Source: Aselliscus stoliczkanus
Taxonomy: Eukaryota; Chordata; Mammalia; Chiroptera; Hipposideridae
Direction: 5' to 3'
Assembly: GCA_033961575.1 (NCBI GenBank)
Contig: CM066739.1
Coordinates: 68,572,559-68,636,558, forward strand
Length of the DNA: 64,000 nt
Part shown: positions 11,300 through 22,539 of the stretch, piece after piece
Position numbering within the stretch: position 1 is the first letter of the stretch
Layout: each line of letters opens with the position of its first letter
Program-made: the position numbers and the translations under genes
The notes under the pieces: model-generated
Database searches by the model: none
Told to the model about the DNA's origin: nothing
What the model saw: only the letters and a program-made list of their open reading frames with translations

Positions 11300-12610
11300 A
11301 AATGCAAGGTCCGCCAAGATGAGATCCTTGTTTGTTTTATTTGGGAACTGACATAAGGCAGATACTAATAAATATTTAATGAATAAATTGTATTTCTTAT
11401 GTTTCACTTTTGCTGGAATCTGATGCTTTCCTTGCATTGCAATCAAGGGGGGGAAAAGCAAGACAAAAGAATTTGTTAATTCTATTGTTACACATGAATA
11501 TTAAAGTATAAAACTGGATATGTTCATGAGGAATTCCTAAATAATGATCTCCTTGGACCTTATTCAGATAAATTGGCCCATCCTTTATTATGGTGCTTTT
11601 GAATTTGCCCCATGATATTAATTGTCCTGCAAGAATGTTGCATAAGATGGGAAGAATTGTGACATTTAAGGAATCATGACATTAACTGAAATTATCCCTG
11701 ATTAAATATCCTTCTAGAGTTCTTCACCCACCCATCTATCCATACATCCATTCAATTAGGATACAGGACTGGGATAGCAGTATTTTTCAAACATTTGAAC
11801 TATTCATCAGATATTCCAATGGTGTTGAATTAAATATATACATACAACTGAGTAATATCACCTCACTGGCTGCTAGAAAACTGAAGTCATTCAGTAGGTG
11901 TCCAACTCCTCAAGAAGAACACCCTTACTCAGTATTGTGGATTGAGAACATCAAAACTTACAAGGTCCCTGCTTTAACCTCAGGACAGCTTGGGGTCTTA
12001 TAAATGATGAGCTCATTAAACTGAGATGAAACTCTTTGTAGTAGATATTATGGGTCTTACTCACTTCATTGTAGAAAATATTCTGAAAATGTACTGCTTA
12101 AAGTATCCAGCAGTTTGGGGAGTACCTTGAGGTTACCTACCAACAATAGCAATATTTTCTGTGTTGCAGCAATGGTGAATTTTTTTTACTCCTTAAATGA
12201 AGACTATTCTTCTCAGTTTTTGCAAATAGTGATATTTTGCTGTGCTTGAAGGCAAAGATAAACATACCTGCAGGAATGAATGGGGGGAAAATAGCTCTTA
12301 TTTTAAACAACATTAGCTACTAAGAACGTCTTTGTTTTATTTCTATATAAATCTTGGTTATTATAATAATTATTTTCGTATCACTGGTTTCCATGGAAAA
12401 TGAGCTTCCATTTGTAGCATCTTAATTTGTCATCAGATTATAAAATTTACACAAGGTACTCTTCTTACTTTGTTTCGGTGTTATTGAATGAAAAGCTTCT
12501 AGTTTTATCTACTCATTTTACTTTTATCTTTTTGTTTCATGACATCTTTCTTTTCTGTCATTTGTCTTTCTTTCTGTTTCTTTTTTATTTTAAACCAGGA
12601 AATCATATAA
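11300..12610. other. No recognised feature
   Basis: AT-rich intron. 11330-11395 has a weak MIR-like end (ggcagatactaataaatatttaatgaataaa). Nothing else identified. Confidence 0.45.
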
Positions 12611-12631
12611 GCATTAAGAAAGATTGGCTTA

Positions 12632-12768
12632 GGGCCAAGTGGCTCAGTTGATTAAGAGCTCGCTCAAGAGTGCGAACTGAGCTCTGAGCAATAGCAGTTT
12701 GATGCCCAGCCCGAGCTGAGCTGCTGCTGAGCTGCCAACAGGTGGCAGGATGGCTCAGCTAAAAAAAA
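12632..12768 (+). mobile_element. tRNA-derived SINE, family B
   Basis: Starts gggccaagtggctcagttgattaagagc and ends gctgccaacaggtggcaggatggctcagct plus poly(A). A perfect 16-bp duplication (aagaaagattggctta) at 12616-12631 and 12769-12784 suggests a fairly recent insertion. Confidence 0.9.
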
Positions 12769-12784
12769 AAGAAAGATTGGCTTA

Positions 12785-14290
12785 GCGTGCTGATGGTGTA
12801 AGCAGAGCCATATCAGTGTCAGTGTTGTGATATGTGCAGGGATTTTTGTGATGAAAATCCCATGAAAAGCATTTAAAGACTAAATTCCAAAAGAAGTTTG
12901 CTTGTGTTAAGTCAGCAAAAGAGGATGGGAGCGTTGTCTCTGGGTAGCAGGGTTATGGAACATTCTTGCACTTTAAAAAAAAAAAATTTCTTTCTGCATT
13001 TAAAATGTTTTCCTCCTTAATGAACATTTATGAGTTTTAAAACTCTGGAAAAGGAAATTGTACAAAAAGCCTTTGAAACACAAGGATTTACAGCAGAGCA
13101 GAATAGCAGTGTTCGTGCTACCTTGAATGTTTGTTGTTGGTTTTTTTTCCTTGTAAGGGGCATCTCCATAAGAGGAGGGAAAAGGGCCATTAACCCAATT
13201 TCCATTTCAGCTGAGAACCAGTGGACACTTTGGTACATGGATGAATGTAGCTTCGTAACTTTTCAGGATTTTATAAACTGGGAAGGTAAATACATCCCTA
13301 TGTGGACAAATTGCTTTGGCTTTTTAGGAGTTCTGTAAAAGAGACAATGAAGGGACCGTTGTGAAACTTCTCCCATTATTTAGCAAAATGGCAGTAATTT
13401 TTAAATTTTATTATTAGAGTTAATGACAGGAAACTTGAGTTAACCAAATTACCCAGAGCGTGGGGTATGCTGATCCAACACCATAATTCCTTTATTCTTG
13501 CCTGGCTATTAAAAATGTTTTGAAATACATTCACCCTTTCTTTGTTAGTTAAGTGCAGAATTCTGAATGCTAATAAATTTTGCTTTCATGATTCAGTATC
13601 TTGACTGACCTTAAGGTCATTGTTAAAAACACCAAACACTGAACAATAAATCCAGAAGCTGAGGAGATTTGGCTAAACCTGTGCTTGCCTTCTGATATTC
13701 CCTAGAAAATAGTTCTTTTTTTTTTTTTGTCTACTCATTATTTTCTCTCATACTTAACCTGTACGTATTGTTGGAGCATCCTTCCATTTCCAGCATCTTA
13801 TTCTTTTACTTGGGGATCATTAGCGCTGAATCCTCTCTCATCAGCTCAGGTGGAATTTGGCAGGTAACACAGAAATAGCTGAGGTTATCAGCATCCTGAT
13901 GCTGTTCAGTGACTAAGTCATGTTTGGTTATTTCTTTAAAAAGAGAATAGTTGGACAGCCTTATGGTAAACGAATTACAAATATATTAATATCTAATTAT
14001 TTTGCTGAGAACTCACTCTGTTTTCTGGATAAAAAATAAAAGCATCATCCTTGAAACAGAACACCTCTGTATAGCCTATTCACTGAGGAATAGCCCAAAA
14101 CATCGGAATGTTATATAAGTACATTTTCATCATCTCTCAATTCTTTAAAGAAATAACCCTCAACAAGAGAATTTGCTTAGCCACCACTTCAGGTATGTAT
14201 GATGTTTTCATATAGCATCCCCAAAATCTACTCCCAGCTGTTTAAAAGAAATAGTTGCTTCACCCTTGAAGAAAACCAACCCCACCTCTG
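12785..14290. other. No recognised feature
   Basis: Intron sequence including short A and T runs (12974, 13717). A 102-codon open frame (13030-13338, +) faces an overlapping 73-codon frame on the other strand; neither is recognised. Confidence 0.45.
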
Positions 14291-14294
14291 TTCT

Positions 14295-14815
14295 GATCAT
14301 CTATTATCGTATAACAGACCACTGTAAAATGTAGTGCAGGTTGTTATTATCTCATGGTTCTGTGGATTGACTGAGTTCAGCTAGACAGTTCCTGCTTAGT
14401 GTCGCTCGTGCACTTGCACTTAGATGTTGGTTGAGGTTGCCATTATCCTAAGGCTCACCTAGGCTGGATGTTCAAGAAGTTCCTTCACAGGGCTGGCAAC
14501 TGATGTTGGCTGTGAGCTTAATTGGGACTCTCAACAAGCACTGCCATGTGACTTTTCCGCATGGCTTGGGTTTCTCACCGCGGGGTCTCAGTGTAGTTAT
14601 GTTCCTTACCTGACAACTGGCTTCCTAGAGGCAGCGGTACTTCTTCCAATTCTGTTTGTCAAAGGAGTCACAGCCTGCCCAGATTCAAGGGAGTGGAACA
14701 ATCAGCTTTATCTCTTGATGGGAGAATGTCAAGGTTGCATTGCAGAGGAGCACAAATGGGAGATACTGTAGCAGCCATCTTTGGGAACTACAGTCTGCTA
14801 CAACCGACAACCTGT
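14295..14815 (+). mobile_element. MLT1-type LTR (ERVL-MaLR)
   Basis: Begins like MLT1J/K LTRs (atctattatcgtataacagaccac..., tatctcatggttctgtgg) and runs through 'gttcaagaagttc', 'tgccatgtgac' and 'cagccatctttgggaactac'. A solo, decayed LTR of an ancient retrovirus-like element; no coding part is attached. Confidence 0.65.
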
Positions 14816-14819
14816 TCAA

Positions 14820-16190
14820 ATGTCAGGATGGGTAGAGACCACTGTATGCATAAAGCAATGTGGGAAATCCCACTGACTCCAGAAACCTGAAGTATGTCCT
14901 TGGATCTAATGTCTATTTTAAAAGAAAAGCTGGCAGAGAAACAATCTACCTCATACGTGTGTCCTGAGGAAAACACCTTTGTAAGTATCAGATACCCAAA
15001 AGGCTAAATGTATCTAAATCCAGAGAAACAAAAACAATTTTGTTGTTCAATCTTCTCAGATGTAAGCTGACATTGGTAAGGAACCTAAACAAAGCAGTCT
15101 TTGGCATCAAACCTCACCAAGCTCCTTTCCAACTGGATGACCTTACTCAAACTCCATGAGCCTCTCTTAATGAAAGGTAGCTGTTTTCCTCTTATCTCTA
15201 TTTTCCGATCTCTATCTGCATCATATGCCCTCAAAACCTACAAGTTACTAGAGGGCTCCAGGTACCTCAGTGCTTGTTAACTTAGGTTTACTATTTTGTT
15301 GAATATCATCCATAGAGATTTTTAATGGAGTCTTCTAATTAATTTCAGTTTCAGGCCTTTAAGCTTATAAATATAGTATCAGAGTCAATATTAATTTTTT
15401 CTTTCCTAAAATGTTTCCCAATATGGTAGCTGATGGTTGGATCATTGTGTTTAAAGAGGAAACTCTCCATTTGAGTCTTAACATCTAATTTTCAAATTTA
15501 AATTAGCTCGTCTTATTGGAATTTAAGAAAGAACAAAGAAAGTGAATTTATAGTACCAGTGAAAATGCATGTTTAACTAGAATTTATCATCACTCATTAA
15601 TGAGGAAAAACTGTCTCTAGGCGGCCCTCTTGTCTCAAGAGCCTGCTAATTAGCTAAATGTTTGGCACATCTCAGTAACCCTAGTAGTCTGTATAATTAA
15701 AATGAGCTTTGAACACACAATATCCCACATCTTATCTTCCTTCTTGAAAGCATCTTCTTCAACTGAGAGCTTTCTAATAATAGTTCCTCAGCACTGAACT
15801 AAGCTCAGGATAAAGGGGAGAACATGTCCGCCAAATGCATCTTGTTATTTTGTGTGTTTTTAAAGAAAGTTTAAGTGTGTGTTTTTAAAGAAAGTTTAAG
15901 TGGGAAACATTTTTACTTTCTCAAAAGGGCCTATCTGGTTTTAGAGGAAAAAGAAACCCTTTTCTTCAGTCAGAGCCCCTAGTGATTTCCCAATCATTGA
16001 AGAGATTGCAGAAAGATTCAACATAGACTGACAAAAATGTAACCTTTTAAGTTCTTTATTTCATTTTTATGCAAAATTCTAGGAGTATCATGAAATGGAA
16101 AGGGTTTTTAGGTTGACACCGGTATTGTAGAGCATGCTACAAGTTGAAATATTGTATTTAGCACCTACGGAAAGAAAATGTCTCAATTCC
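14820..16190. other. No recognised repeat; possible conserved non-coding stretch
   Basis: Mostly unique sequence. 15590-15720 has a balanced, motif-rich look (ctaattagctaaatg, cattaatgagg). A perfect 25-bp tandem duplication lies at 15851-15900. Confidence 0.4.
15851..15900. repeat. Perfect 25-bp tandem duplication
   Basis: The unit tgtgtgtttttaaagaaag... (25 bp) occurs twice in a row, at 15851-15875 and 15876-15900, without mismatch. Confidence 0.95.
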
Positions 16191-16589
16191 ACTCATTCAT
16201 TCCTTTAATGAGTCACTCAGCAAACATTCCTTCATCACCAGTTACATAGCAGTCACTGTCCTTAGTTTGGGGAATTAGAAGGAATTCCTATAGCCCTGTC
16301 CAGAAAGGGGAAGGAAGGCAAGCCCTTGAGCAGACAATTTCCGTGGAGTATGCTAAGAGGCCTCATGCATAAACACATGGGACTGCTGCGCAGTCTTAAC
16401 TGAAACTCAGTACATGAAGGAAATCTTGGTGGGGAGGGGAGGTCCCTTCATGTTCTTATTTAACTAACTACCTTCAACATCAAAGCTCTGGAAAACAGTA
16501 TAGAGGAATATGGGCTCCTGATGTCCGATCTTTCGTACAGAGCAAATGACGCTCCGACGTTGACCAGTGATTTGGGGGAATATCCTCCA

Positions 16590-17035
16590 TGCTTGAGGTG
16601 TTTGCTTATTCAGACAGTAGTTGTTGGGTCCTTATCAGGTGCTGGGAACTGTGTTTAGAGACTATAAGAGTACACAAAACTAAAAAATATGGTCTTTGCC
16701 TTTGTGGAACTATAGTTTGGAAAAAAAACAAGCTAGTAAGAAGCATAGAAGCAATATGGTCCATGCGAACTTATAAGCACAAATTACTACTTACAAGGGC
16801 AGCAGATCAGGGGACGATGAATTATGTCTCTCAAGGTGTGGGAAGGTGGAGCCTTGAGGGGCGAATAGGAGTTTGGAGGAAGACCAGGTATGGAACAGCA
16901 GGAGCAGCGACCAGGCGCTTAACAGGTCATGATGTCAACTCAGGCCATGATGTCAACTCAGAATGCTGCCAGACCTGGAGTGAGGAGAGTGTGGGCAAGG
17001 TCAGGTTCTGAAGGACTGCCTGTGTGTACCGTCCT
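16590..17035 (+). repeat. Ancient mammalian interspersed repeat (L2/L3-like)
   Basis: 'gttgttgggtccttatcaggtgctgggaactgtg', 'tttgcctttgtggaactatag' and 'ggtggagccttgaggggcgaatagg' follow the same order as the copy at 24175-24670. It contains a 140-codon open frame that is not convincing as a gene. An 18-bp near-tandem repeat lies at 16926-16961. Confidence 0.55.
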
Positions 17036-17059
17036 AACAAAATTGGACGCACCACCGTA

Positions 17060-17290
17060 GAGTGGCGGAGCTCCAGGCTCTGAACGCAGATGGACTCGTT
17101 TCAGACCTTGGCTCTCTCACTCACTAGCATGTTACTTTGCTTCTCAGAGCCTGAGTATCCTGTGGACACCATTACAGGGCCTACCTAATGGATTCTTATA
17201 AGGCCGTTCCTACTGCAAGGAAAGCACTTAGCACATTAGCAGACACTCAGTAGATGGCAGCAATGCTGTCATTGTTAGATCTGATCTCAT
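17060..17290 (+). repeat. MIR SINE
   Basis: 'ccaggctctgaacgcagatggactcg', then 'gttactttgcttctcagagcctgag' and 'ggaaagcacttagcacat...agacactcag' follow the MIR consensus on the + strand. Confidence 0.65.
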
Positions 17291-17369
17291 GGATGTTGGG
17301 AAGTCATTGGAAGTTACTGTTACCTCACTATTATCATTGTAGATTCCTGAACTTTGTGCATCATGTTTA

Positions 17370-17595
17370 AATGTTTTGAAAATTAAATATGGTAATATTT
17401 GTAAAGTGCTTCAAACAGTGCCGGGTACACAGCTAAGTGCGATCTAAGTGTTTCTTGCATAATTTAATCTGCTAAAGGATAGAAATATAGTTTTCTCATT
17501 TTATCGATGCATAAGCTAAGTTCAGAGAAGTTAAGCTTCTTGCCTACAGTAGAACAGCGGATGAAGTGTAGAGCCTGTATTCAAGCCTGTGTTTC
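17370..17595. repeat. MIR fragments in opposite orientations
   Basis: 17375-17450 resembles a + strand MIR 3' half (gtaaagtgcttcaaacagtgccgggtacac). 17490-17595 resembles an antisense MIR (ttctcattttatcgatgcataagctaag..agagaagttaagcttcttgcc). Confidence 0.5.
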
Positions 17596-17699
17596 GTTTC
17601 ATAGCATGGCAGCTGCTATCTTAAAATTTGATTTAAAAGTATATACAAAGTCCAATCATCACAACACATTTTTTCATTTTTGTGGATTCTTGTGAGATG

Positions 17700-18080
17700 C
17701 TTTCCATCTTCGCTTAGGTGCAAGTAATAGTTTTTATACAGTGGCAGTCCTAACCAGCATGTAATTTTGCATTCCAGTTTTTTCTTAGCATTATATCTTT
17801 TCATTATCCTTTACGGTCATCACGTTAAATTTTAATGGATGTATAAAAGTACTTCAAATTGATTTTACCCTGCTGTTGGGTATTAATCTATTTCCTATGT
17901 TTCATTATTATTATATGCTTCTGTAAGCCTTCCCTCAAATATAGCTATTTTCTTCTGTTGATTTATTTCTTTAGATAAGTTTCCAGGATTGGGCTCATTG
18001 GGTTGACGGTTATGAATAGTTTCATTGTTTTTGATATACATTGCCTAGTGTCTTCCACCAGTCGTATATGAAGACTGCCA
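17700..18080 (-). mobile_element. Old antisense L1-like fragment
   Basis: Phrases such as 'ttaatggatgtataaaagtac', 'taagtttccaggattgggctcattgggttgacgg' and 'gatatacattgcc' are the kind seen in antisense L1/HAL1 3' regions. Family uncertain. Confidence 0.45.
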
Positions 18081-18247
18081 TTTTCAACCCCGAGATAAAG
18101 AGGCAGAACTGATAACCTCTCCAGCAAAGAGTGTTTTCAGTTTAAAATTCTTGCTAATTTAATTAAGTATAAAAATGACACCCAAGGCCATTTTATTTTT
18201 TTGCAGTATTATTTTCTTTAATAATCCATTCTTTAAAAAAAGACTTA

Positions 18248-18678
18248 GTGGGCCTGCCGAGTGGCGCAGTGGTTAAGCGCTGGCTTGGGAAGCCAGCGGC
18301 CCCGGTTCGGGTCCCACATATGAGGGCCAGTGACACTGCCCTCTACAGCTAACAACAGCTCCACCTGGAGCTGGGCTGCGCAAACCCTGGAGACAGTGTA
18401 GGCTGCAGCCCCTTCTGCAGTGGGCTGCCATAGGCTACAGTGAGTGGCCGGCAGCCAGCGTGAGCTGCCAATAGCCGCGGTGAGCGGCCATCCAGAGGCC
18501 GGCGACAGATCTGCCTCATCCAGGAAGAGCGCAATGACGATACCAACATGGGCCAGTGAAGCAATGTCCTCCGCAACTAGACTGAAGAACAAAAGACAGC
18601 AGCTTGTCTGTTCCCCTTCCCCGATTCCCCAATGCTGTTTCCCTCCCCCAATTCCCCAATAAAATCTTTAAAAAAAAA
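18248..18678 (+). mobile_element. Composite long SINE, family C (copy 2)
   Basis: Best-preserved family C copy. A box tggcgcagtgg at 18262-18272 and B box ggttcgggtcc at 18304-18314. An anticodon-arm-like hairpin ctggc-ttgggaa-gccag lies between them. The motif cactgccctctac is at 18334-18346. The tail has paired C-rich motifs, AATAAA at 18658-18663 and TCTTT at 18665-18669. The target duplication includes aaagactta on both sides (ends at 18247 and 18685). Confidence 0.9.
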
Positions 18679-18737
18679 AGACTTAAATCCATACCCTCTT
18701 CCATGCTTTCTTTCTATTCTTGTTTTTATTTTTCAAT

Positions 18738-18870
18738 TAGTAAACATTCTTGAGTATCTTATCCAAAACTTTACTACTTGTTGTGGAAACAGAAGCAAAG
18801 TGAAACATAAACAATTTTACAGTCTGGTGGAAGAGACATATGAGCAAATAGAAAATTTCAGCTTTCTGTG
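18738..18870 (+). repeat. Ancient interspersed repeat fragment
   Basis: 'gtaaacattcttgagtatcttatcc' to 'ttttacagtctggtggaagagacatatgagcaaatag' resembles the head of the repeat seen in full at 24175. Confidence 0.4.
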
Positions 18871-19253
18871 GTGAAGACCCTAAAAGGTACCCACACATGA
18901 TAAGAACATAGAGACATAGGGGCAGGGGAGAACAAAGAACCTTCTTGAACAGAATGGTAGTTGAGCTATTTTGAAAGAGATATGGATGCTATGTGTACAT
19001 ATGTGCATGTGAGTGTATTTAGCAGGCAGATACAGATACACACATGGGTGCGCATGTGCATCTGGACAAAACATCATTATCATAGGGTGACAAGAGGAAT
19101 GCTTGCCTAAAGCTAGGAGCACGGATGAGTAAGGAAGGAGATGGGCCAAGACAGAGCAGCCCAGTAAAGGAGAGTGAAAAGGAAAGGGCAGTCAGGTGGA
19201 AGGACGTCAGAGGACAGCAGTGGCAGGAGGGAATTCAAAGAAGGACGGAATGG

Positions 19254-19379
19254 CGGCCGGCCAAGTGGCGCGGTGGTTAAGAGCTGGCTTGTGACGTCAG
19301 CGGCCCCAGTTCGGGTCCCACCTATGAGGGCCAATGACACTGCCCTCAAAAAAATTAAAATAAAAAAAAAATAAAATAG
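19254..19379 (+). mobile_element. Short SINE, family C head only (copy S1)
   Basis: The same tRNA-like head as the long family C (ggccggccaagtggcgcggtggttaag..cagttcgggtccc). It stops right after cactgccctc and goes straight into an A-rich tail. A 14-bp duplication (gaaggacggaatgg / gaaggacagaatgg) lies at 19240-19253 and 19380-19393. Confidence 0.9.
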
Positions 19380-19574
19380 GAAGGACAGAATGGTACCCTC
19401 AGCAGGTGACAGAGGCAGGAGACCTCTGTTGAGTTGAGCTATTAGGAGGCCATTGGTAACTTTACCGGAAGCAGTCAGTTCCTTTTTTAAAAAATACAGT
19501 CGGCCTGATATCCTTTTACCTTTTAATGCCATTCAGAACGTAAGCATCCTGTCCGGATTGGAGGTAGAATAGTG

Positions 19575-19800
19575 GAGAAGGAGCCTGGGTGTCAGGGTCA
19601 GATAGATTCAGGTTCAAATCATGGCTTTGCAACTTACTAGCTGGGTGACCTTGGCAAGGTCTTAATACCTTTACTTTTACATAAACTCTTCAGTTTTATA
19701 GTATCTTACAGGGCTTTTAAAAGGAAATAAACTGGTGTCCGTAAAGTGCTTAATGAGATGCCTGGTAATAATAAGTCCTCTGTATATAGTGGTTACGATA
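19575..19800 (+). repeat. MIR SINE
   Basis: 'ggttcaaatcatggctttgcaacttactagctgggtgaccttggcaagg' is a clear MIR core; the 3' half follows (gtaaagtgcttaatgagatgcctgg). Confidence 0.85.
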
Positions 19801-19884
19801 GTGATTATGAGTACTTAAAATGTAATAGTGATTATTTTAAAACATATCCCATTCATGTTGCAGTCTTCTAGTCATAGGAAGGTA

Positions 19885-20075
19885 GGAAGTGGTTAAGGAC
19901 TGGATTAGAATCCCACTTACTCAGCGCTGGGTCTCAGACAAGTTATTTTATTATTCTGGGCCTCAGTTTACTCATCTGTGAAATAGACACAATAATAGCA
20001 CCCACTCCATAGATTTATTTTAAGGATTAAACCATTTAGAGTGCTGCATAATAAGTGCTAAATCAGGGATAACTT
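19885..20075 (+). repeat. MIR SINE
   Basis: 'ggttaaggactggattagaatccc', then 'cctcagtttactcatctgtgaaatag', 'taatagcaccc' and 'gtgctgcataataagtgc'. A second MIR directly after the one at 19575. Confidence 0.8.
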
Positions 20076-20079
20076 TGAT

Positions 20080-21640
20080 GCTAGTCACTCTTTTGGACAA
20101 AGTAACTATACTCTATGTTAAGAATATGAGTAGTTCTGTGCCTTTTGACTTTTTCCCTTTGCTATCTCCCTTTTCCATAGTTTATTAATTTATTCTGAGA
20201 GTTTTAAAATTCTCTTTTTTCTTTCTTTTGAGGTTTCATTTGTATTTCTCTTTTGTTTCATTAATCTCATCAGTTATTAAATTTGTCAAGATGAATACTT
20301 ATGATTTTCTTTTTCTTATACCTTTTTTTTTTTAAATCAGTAAATGCCCTCCTCTGAATTGATGATCTTACTTATTAATTGCTGAAGGAAAATTGATTCC
20401 AAACCCTTTTCCATATCTATATCCCCCATAAGTGATTTCCCCTTTTATTCTATCCCTGATATTTGGGGCAACAGTCTCTGATTTTTGTAGAAATGGTATT
20501 GGGGTGATGTGGCCTTCCAATCACACAGAAGCAATTTAAAAATTCTGTAGATGTCTCACACAAACACACACACACACAGCCCACAGTCCTTATATTCCCA
20601 TTTTTCAGCTCCCTCTGTTAGACTTCATTTTTACAGGGGGAAAACTAAAACTACACAAATTTTCATCTGTTTCAGAGTGATCCAGTTTGAGACTTCAAAA
20701 ATGCTTTTGTTTGCTTTTGTATCTTAAATAGGCCTGTTGTAATTTATGTTTCTGATTATAAATACAACACAGCACACAGTGAGCACTTCCAGTTTCCAGT
20801 CCACAGGATTTTTGCATTTGGCTTGAGTGTTGAGTTCTGGAAAACTATCTTTTGTTGATGATTCTCCCATGAGAGAATCCCCTTGTTTGCAGGTTAGAGC
20901 TCCATGCTCTCTTTTCTATGTCTGCCATCATCTCTCACCTCCTTTTCAACGTCTGAATATTTTTCAAACCTCCATATATGTCTCTTGTATCTACTTCTGA
21001 TTCACTAACCCAATTTCCTGCAGAGTTGATTTTAATATTTATTCTGTGCAGTGATCTTATTTCTTCCATCATGGACTGAGTGCATCCTGCTCTGTTTTTG
21101 TCCCTTAATGGGGATGTTTCTTTTTATCTCTCTGAGAATGAAAAACAGCTGCTTCCTGAAATTTTCTTGTATGGTGCGCAAGGTTTATTTCCGGAGGATT
21201 ATAATTGCTTCTTAAGATCTTCCTAGTTTTTCATTTTCATTTAAGTCCATGTAACTGTGTCATGAGGGTCAGACTTGGTGGTTTTTTTTCAATTTTTTTA
21301 ATACTACGTCTGCAATGTTTGGAGTGTTTTCTATATGGAAGCTGTTATTTTATTCCCACTTTTTGAGGGGGTGGGGAACAAGTCTATCAGAGATGATCTC
21401 TGTTTTCCTCCAATGTCTCAGCCTTCCAGTAATCAGCAATGCAGTTCCTCCAGTTGAGATTATAGATCAGATCATTTTAAGGTAACATTTTCATCTTGTC
21501 CCAGCCAGGTGGTAATGGCCAATATTTATCTCCTGAAACAGGTTGGCAGAGCATTTTAGAAATTTTGTGCCATTAGCATTGTAGATGAAAACTAAAAAAT
21601 TTCTTCTGAATTTTCTCAATTCGTATTACTCCTTGTGGCT
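20080..21640. other. T-rich unassigned sequence, possibly decayed antisense LINE
   Basis: Contains 'tttgtatttctcttttgtttcattaatctcatcagttatt' and other T-rich text of the sort left by antisense L1/HAL1. No diagnostic phrase is secure. A short CA run lies at 20557-20578. Confidence 0.3.
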
Positions 21641-21914
21641 GTATATATTTGATATATATGTGTATATATAATATATGTAATATATAAATATATATAATAT
21701 ATATTTATATTATATATAATACTATATTATATGTAGTATATAATAGTATGTATATGATATTATACAATATAATATATATTTATTATGTATTTATTAAATA
21801 TGACATTAAATACATAATATTAAATATTATATCTTTATTAATATTTAATATAATAATTATATATAATATAATCTGATATATTGTATATAATTATTATATT
21901 TTATATATACATAG
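21641..21914. repeat. (AT)-rich low-complexity block
   Basis: About 270 bp composed almost only of A and T, rich in tata/atat steps with many short inverted repeats. Likely an expanded and degraded (TA)n tract. Confidence 0.95.
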
Positions 21915-22074
21915 TTTTCAGAAAAATTTATGTAGGATTTTTTTTTTTTTAATCTTTCCCTTCCAATTCTGATTTTTCCCAGAAGACCAGAATTTGGCAT
22001 TTGATGATGATAAAATCTAGAGTCGATATGGCATGGTGGCAAGGTATGAAGCCAGAGAGAAATGACTGTGGATT

Positions 22075-22290
22075 CTGATCACACTTAACTACCTGTGTGA
22101 CCTTGGGCTATTTAAAAATATTTCTACGGCTCAGTTTTTTTCAACAGTGAAACAGTAAAAATAATACCTGCCTTACAAGATTGTACTGAAGATTAGATAC
22201 AGAAAGCACCTAACAAGTTGCCAGACACATGGCAGGTTCCTAAGAAGTGATTGCTGCTATTATTAGTAGTATAATTAAGTTCAAAGTGGC
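22075..22290 (+). repeat. MIR SINE
   Basis: 'actacctgtgtgaccttgggc', 'taatacctgccttacaagattgtactgaagattagatac' and 'gcacctaacaagttgccagacacatggcagg' follow the MIR consensus. Confidence 0.85.
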
Positions 22291-22539
22291 AAGAAAGCAA
22301 AGTCAGTTCTATAATCATGTAGTTCTATGATTATGAGACAAAGAGTGGGAAAGCTATGACTCCAAATTCAGTTACAGGGTGGAGGGTGCTATTAAAGAAA
22401 AAAATGAAAACAACAGCACTGGACCAAGAGTCAGAAACAGGAGGCTCTGCCTTCAACATAATTCTCTGTGTTGTTCTTGATCAAGTGACTCCATTTTTGA
22501 GGCTCAGTGTCTTCCTAAAATGTAGGGGTCCCCAATCTC

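Noticed and set aside
16589..17011. 140-codon open frame
   Set aside because: Lies inside an ancient interspersed repeat and includes an 18-bp tandem duplication.
18248..18320. Functional tRNA gene in SINE heads
   Set aside because: A and B boxes are present but the acceptor and T stems do not pair, and the sequence continues into a SINE body with target duplications.
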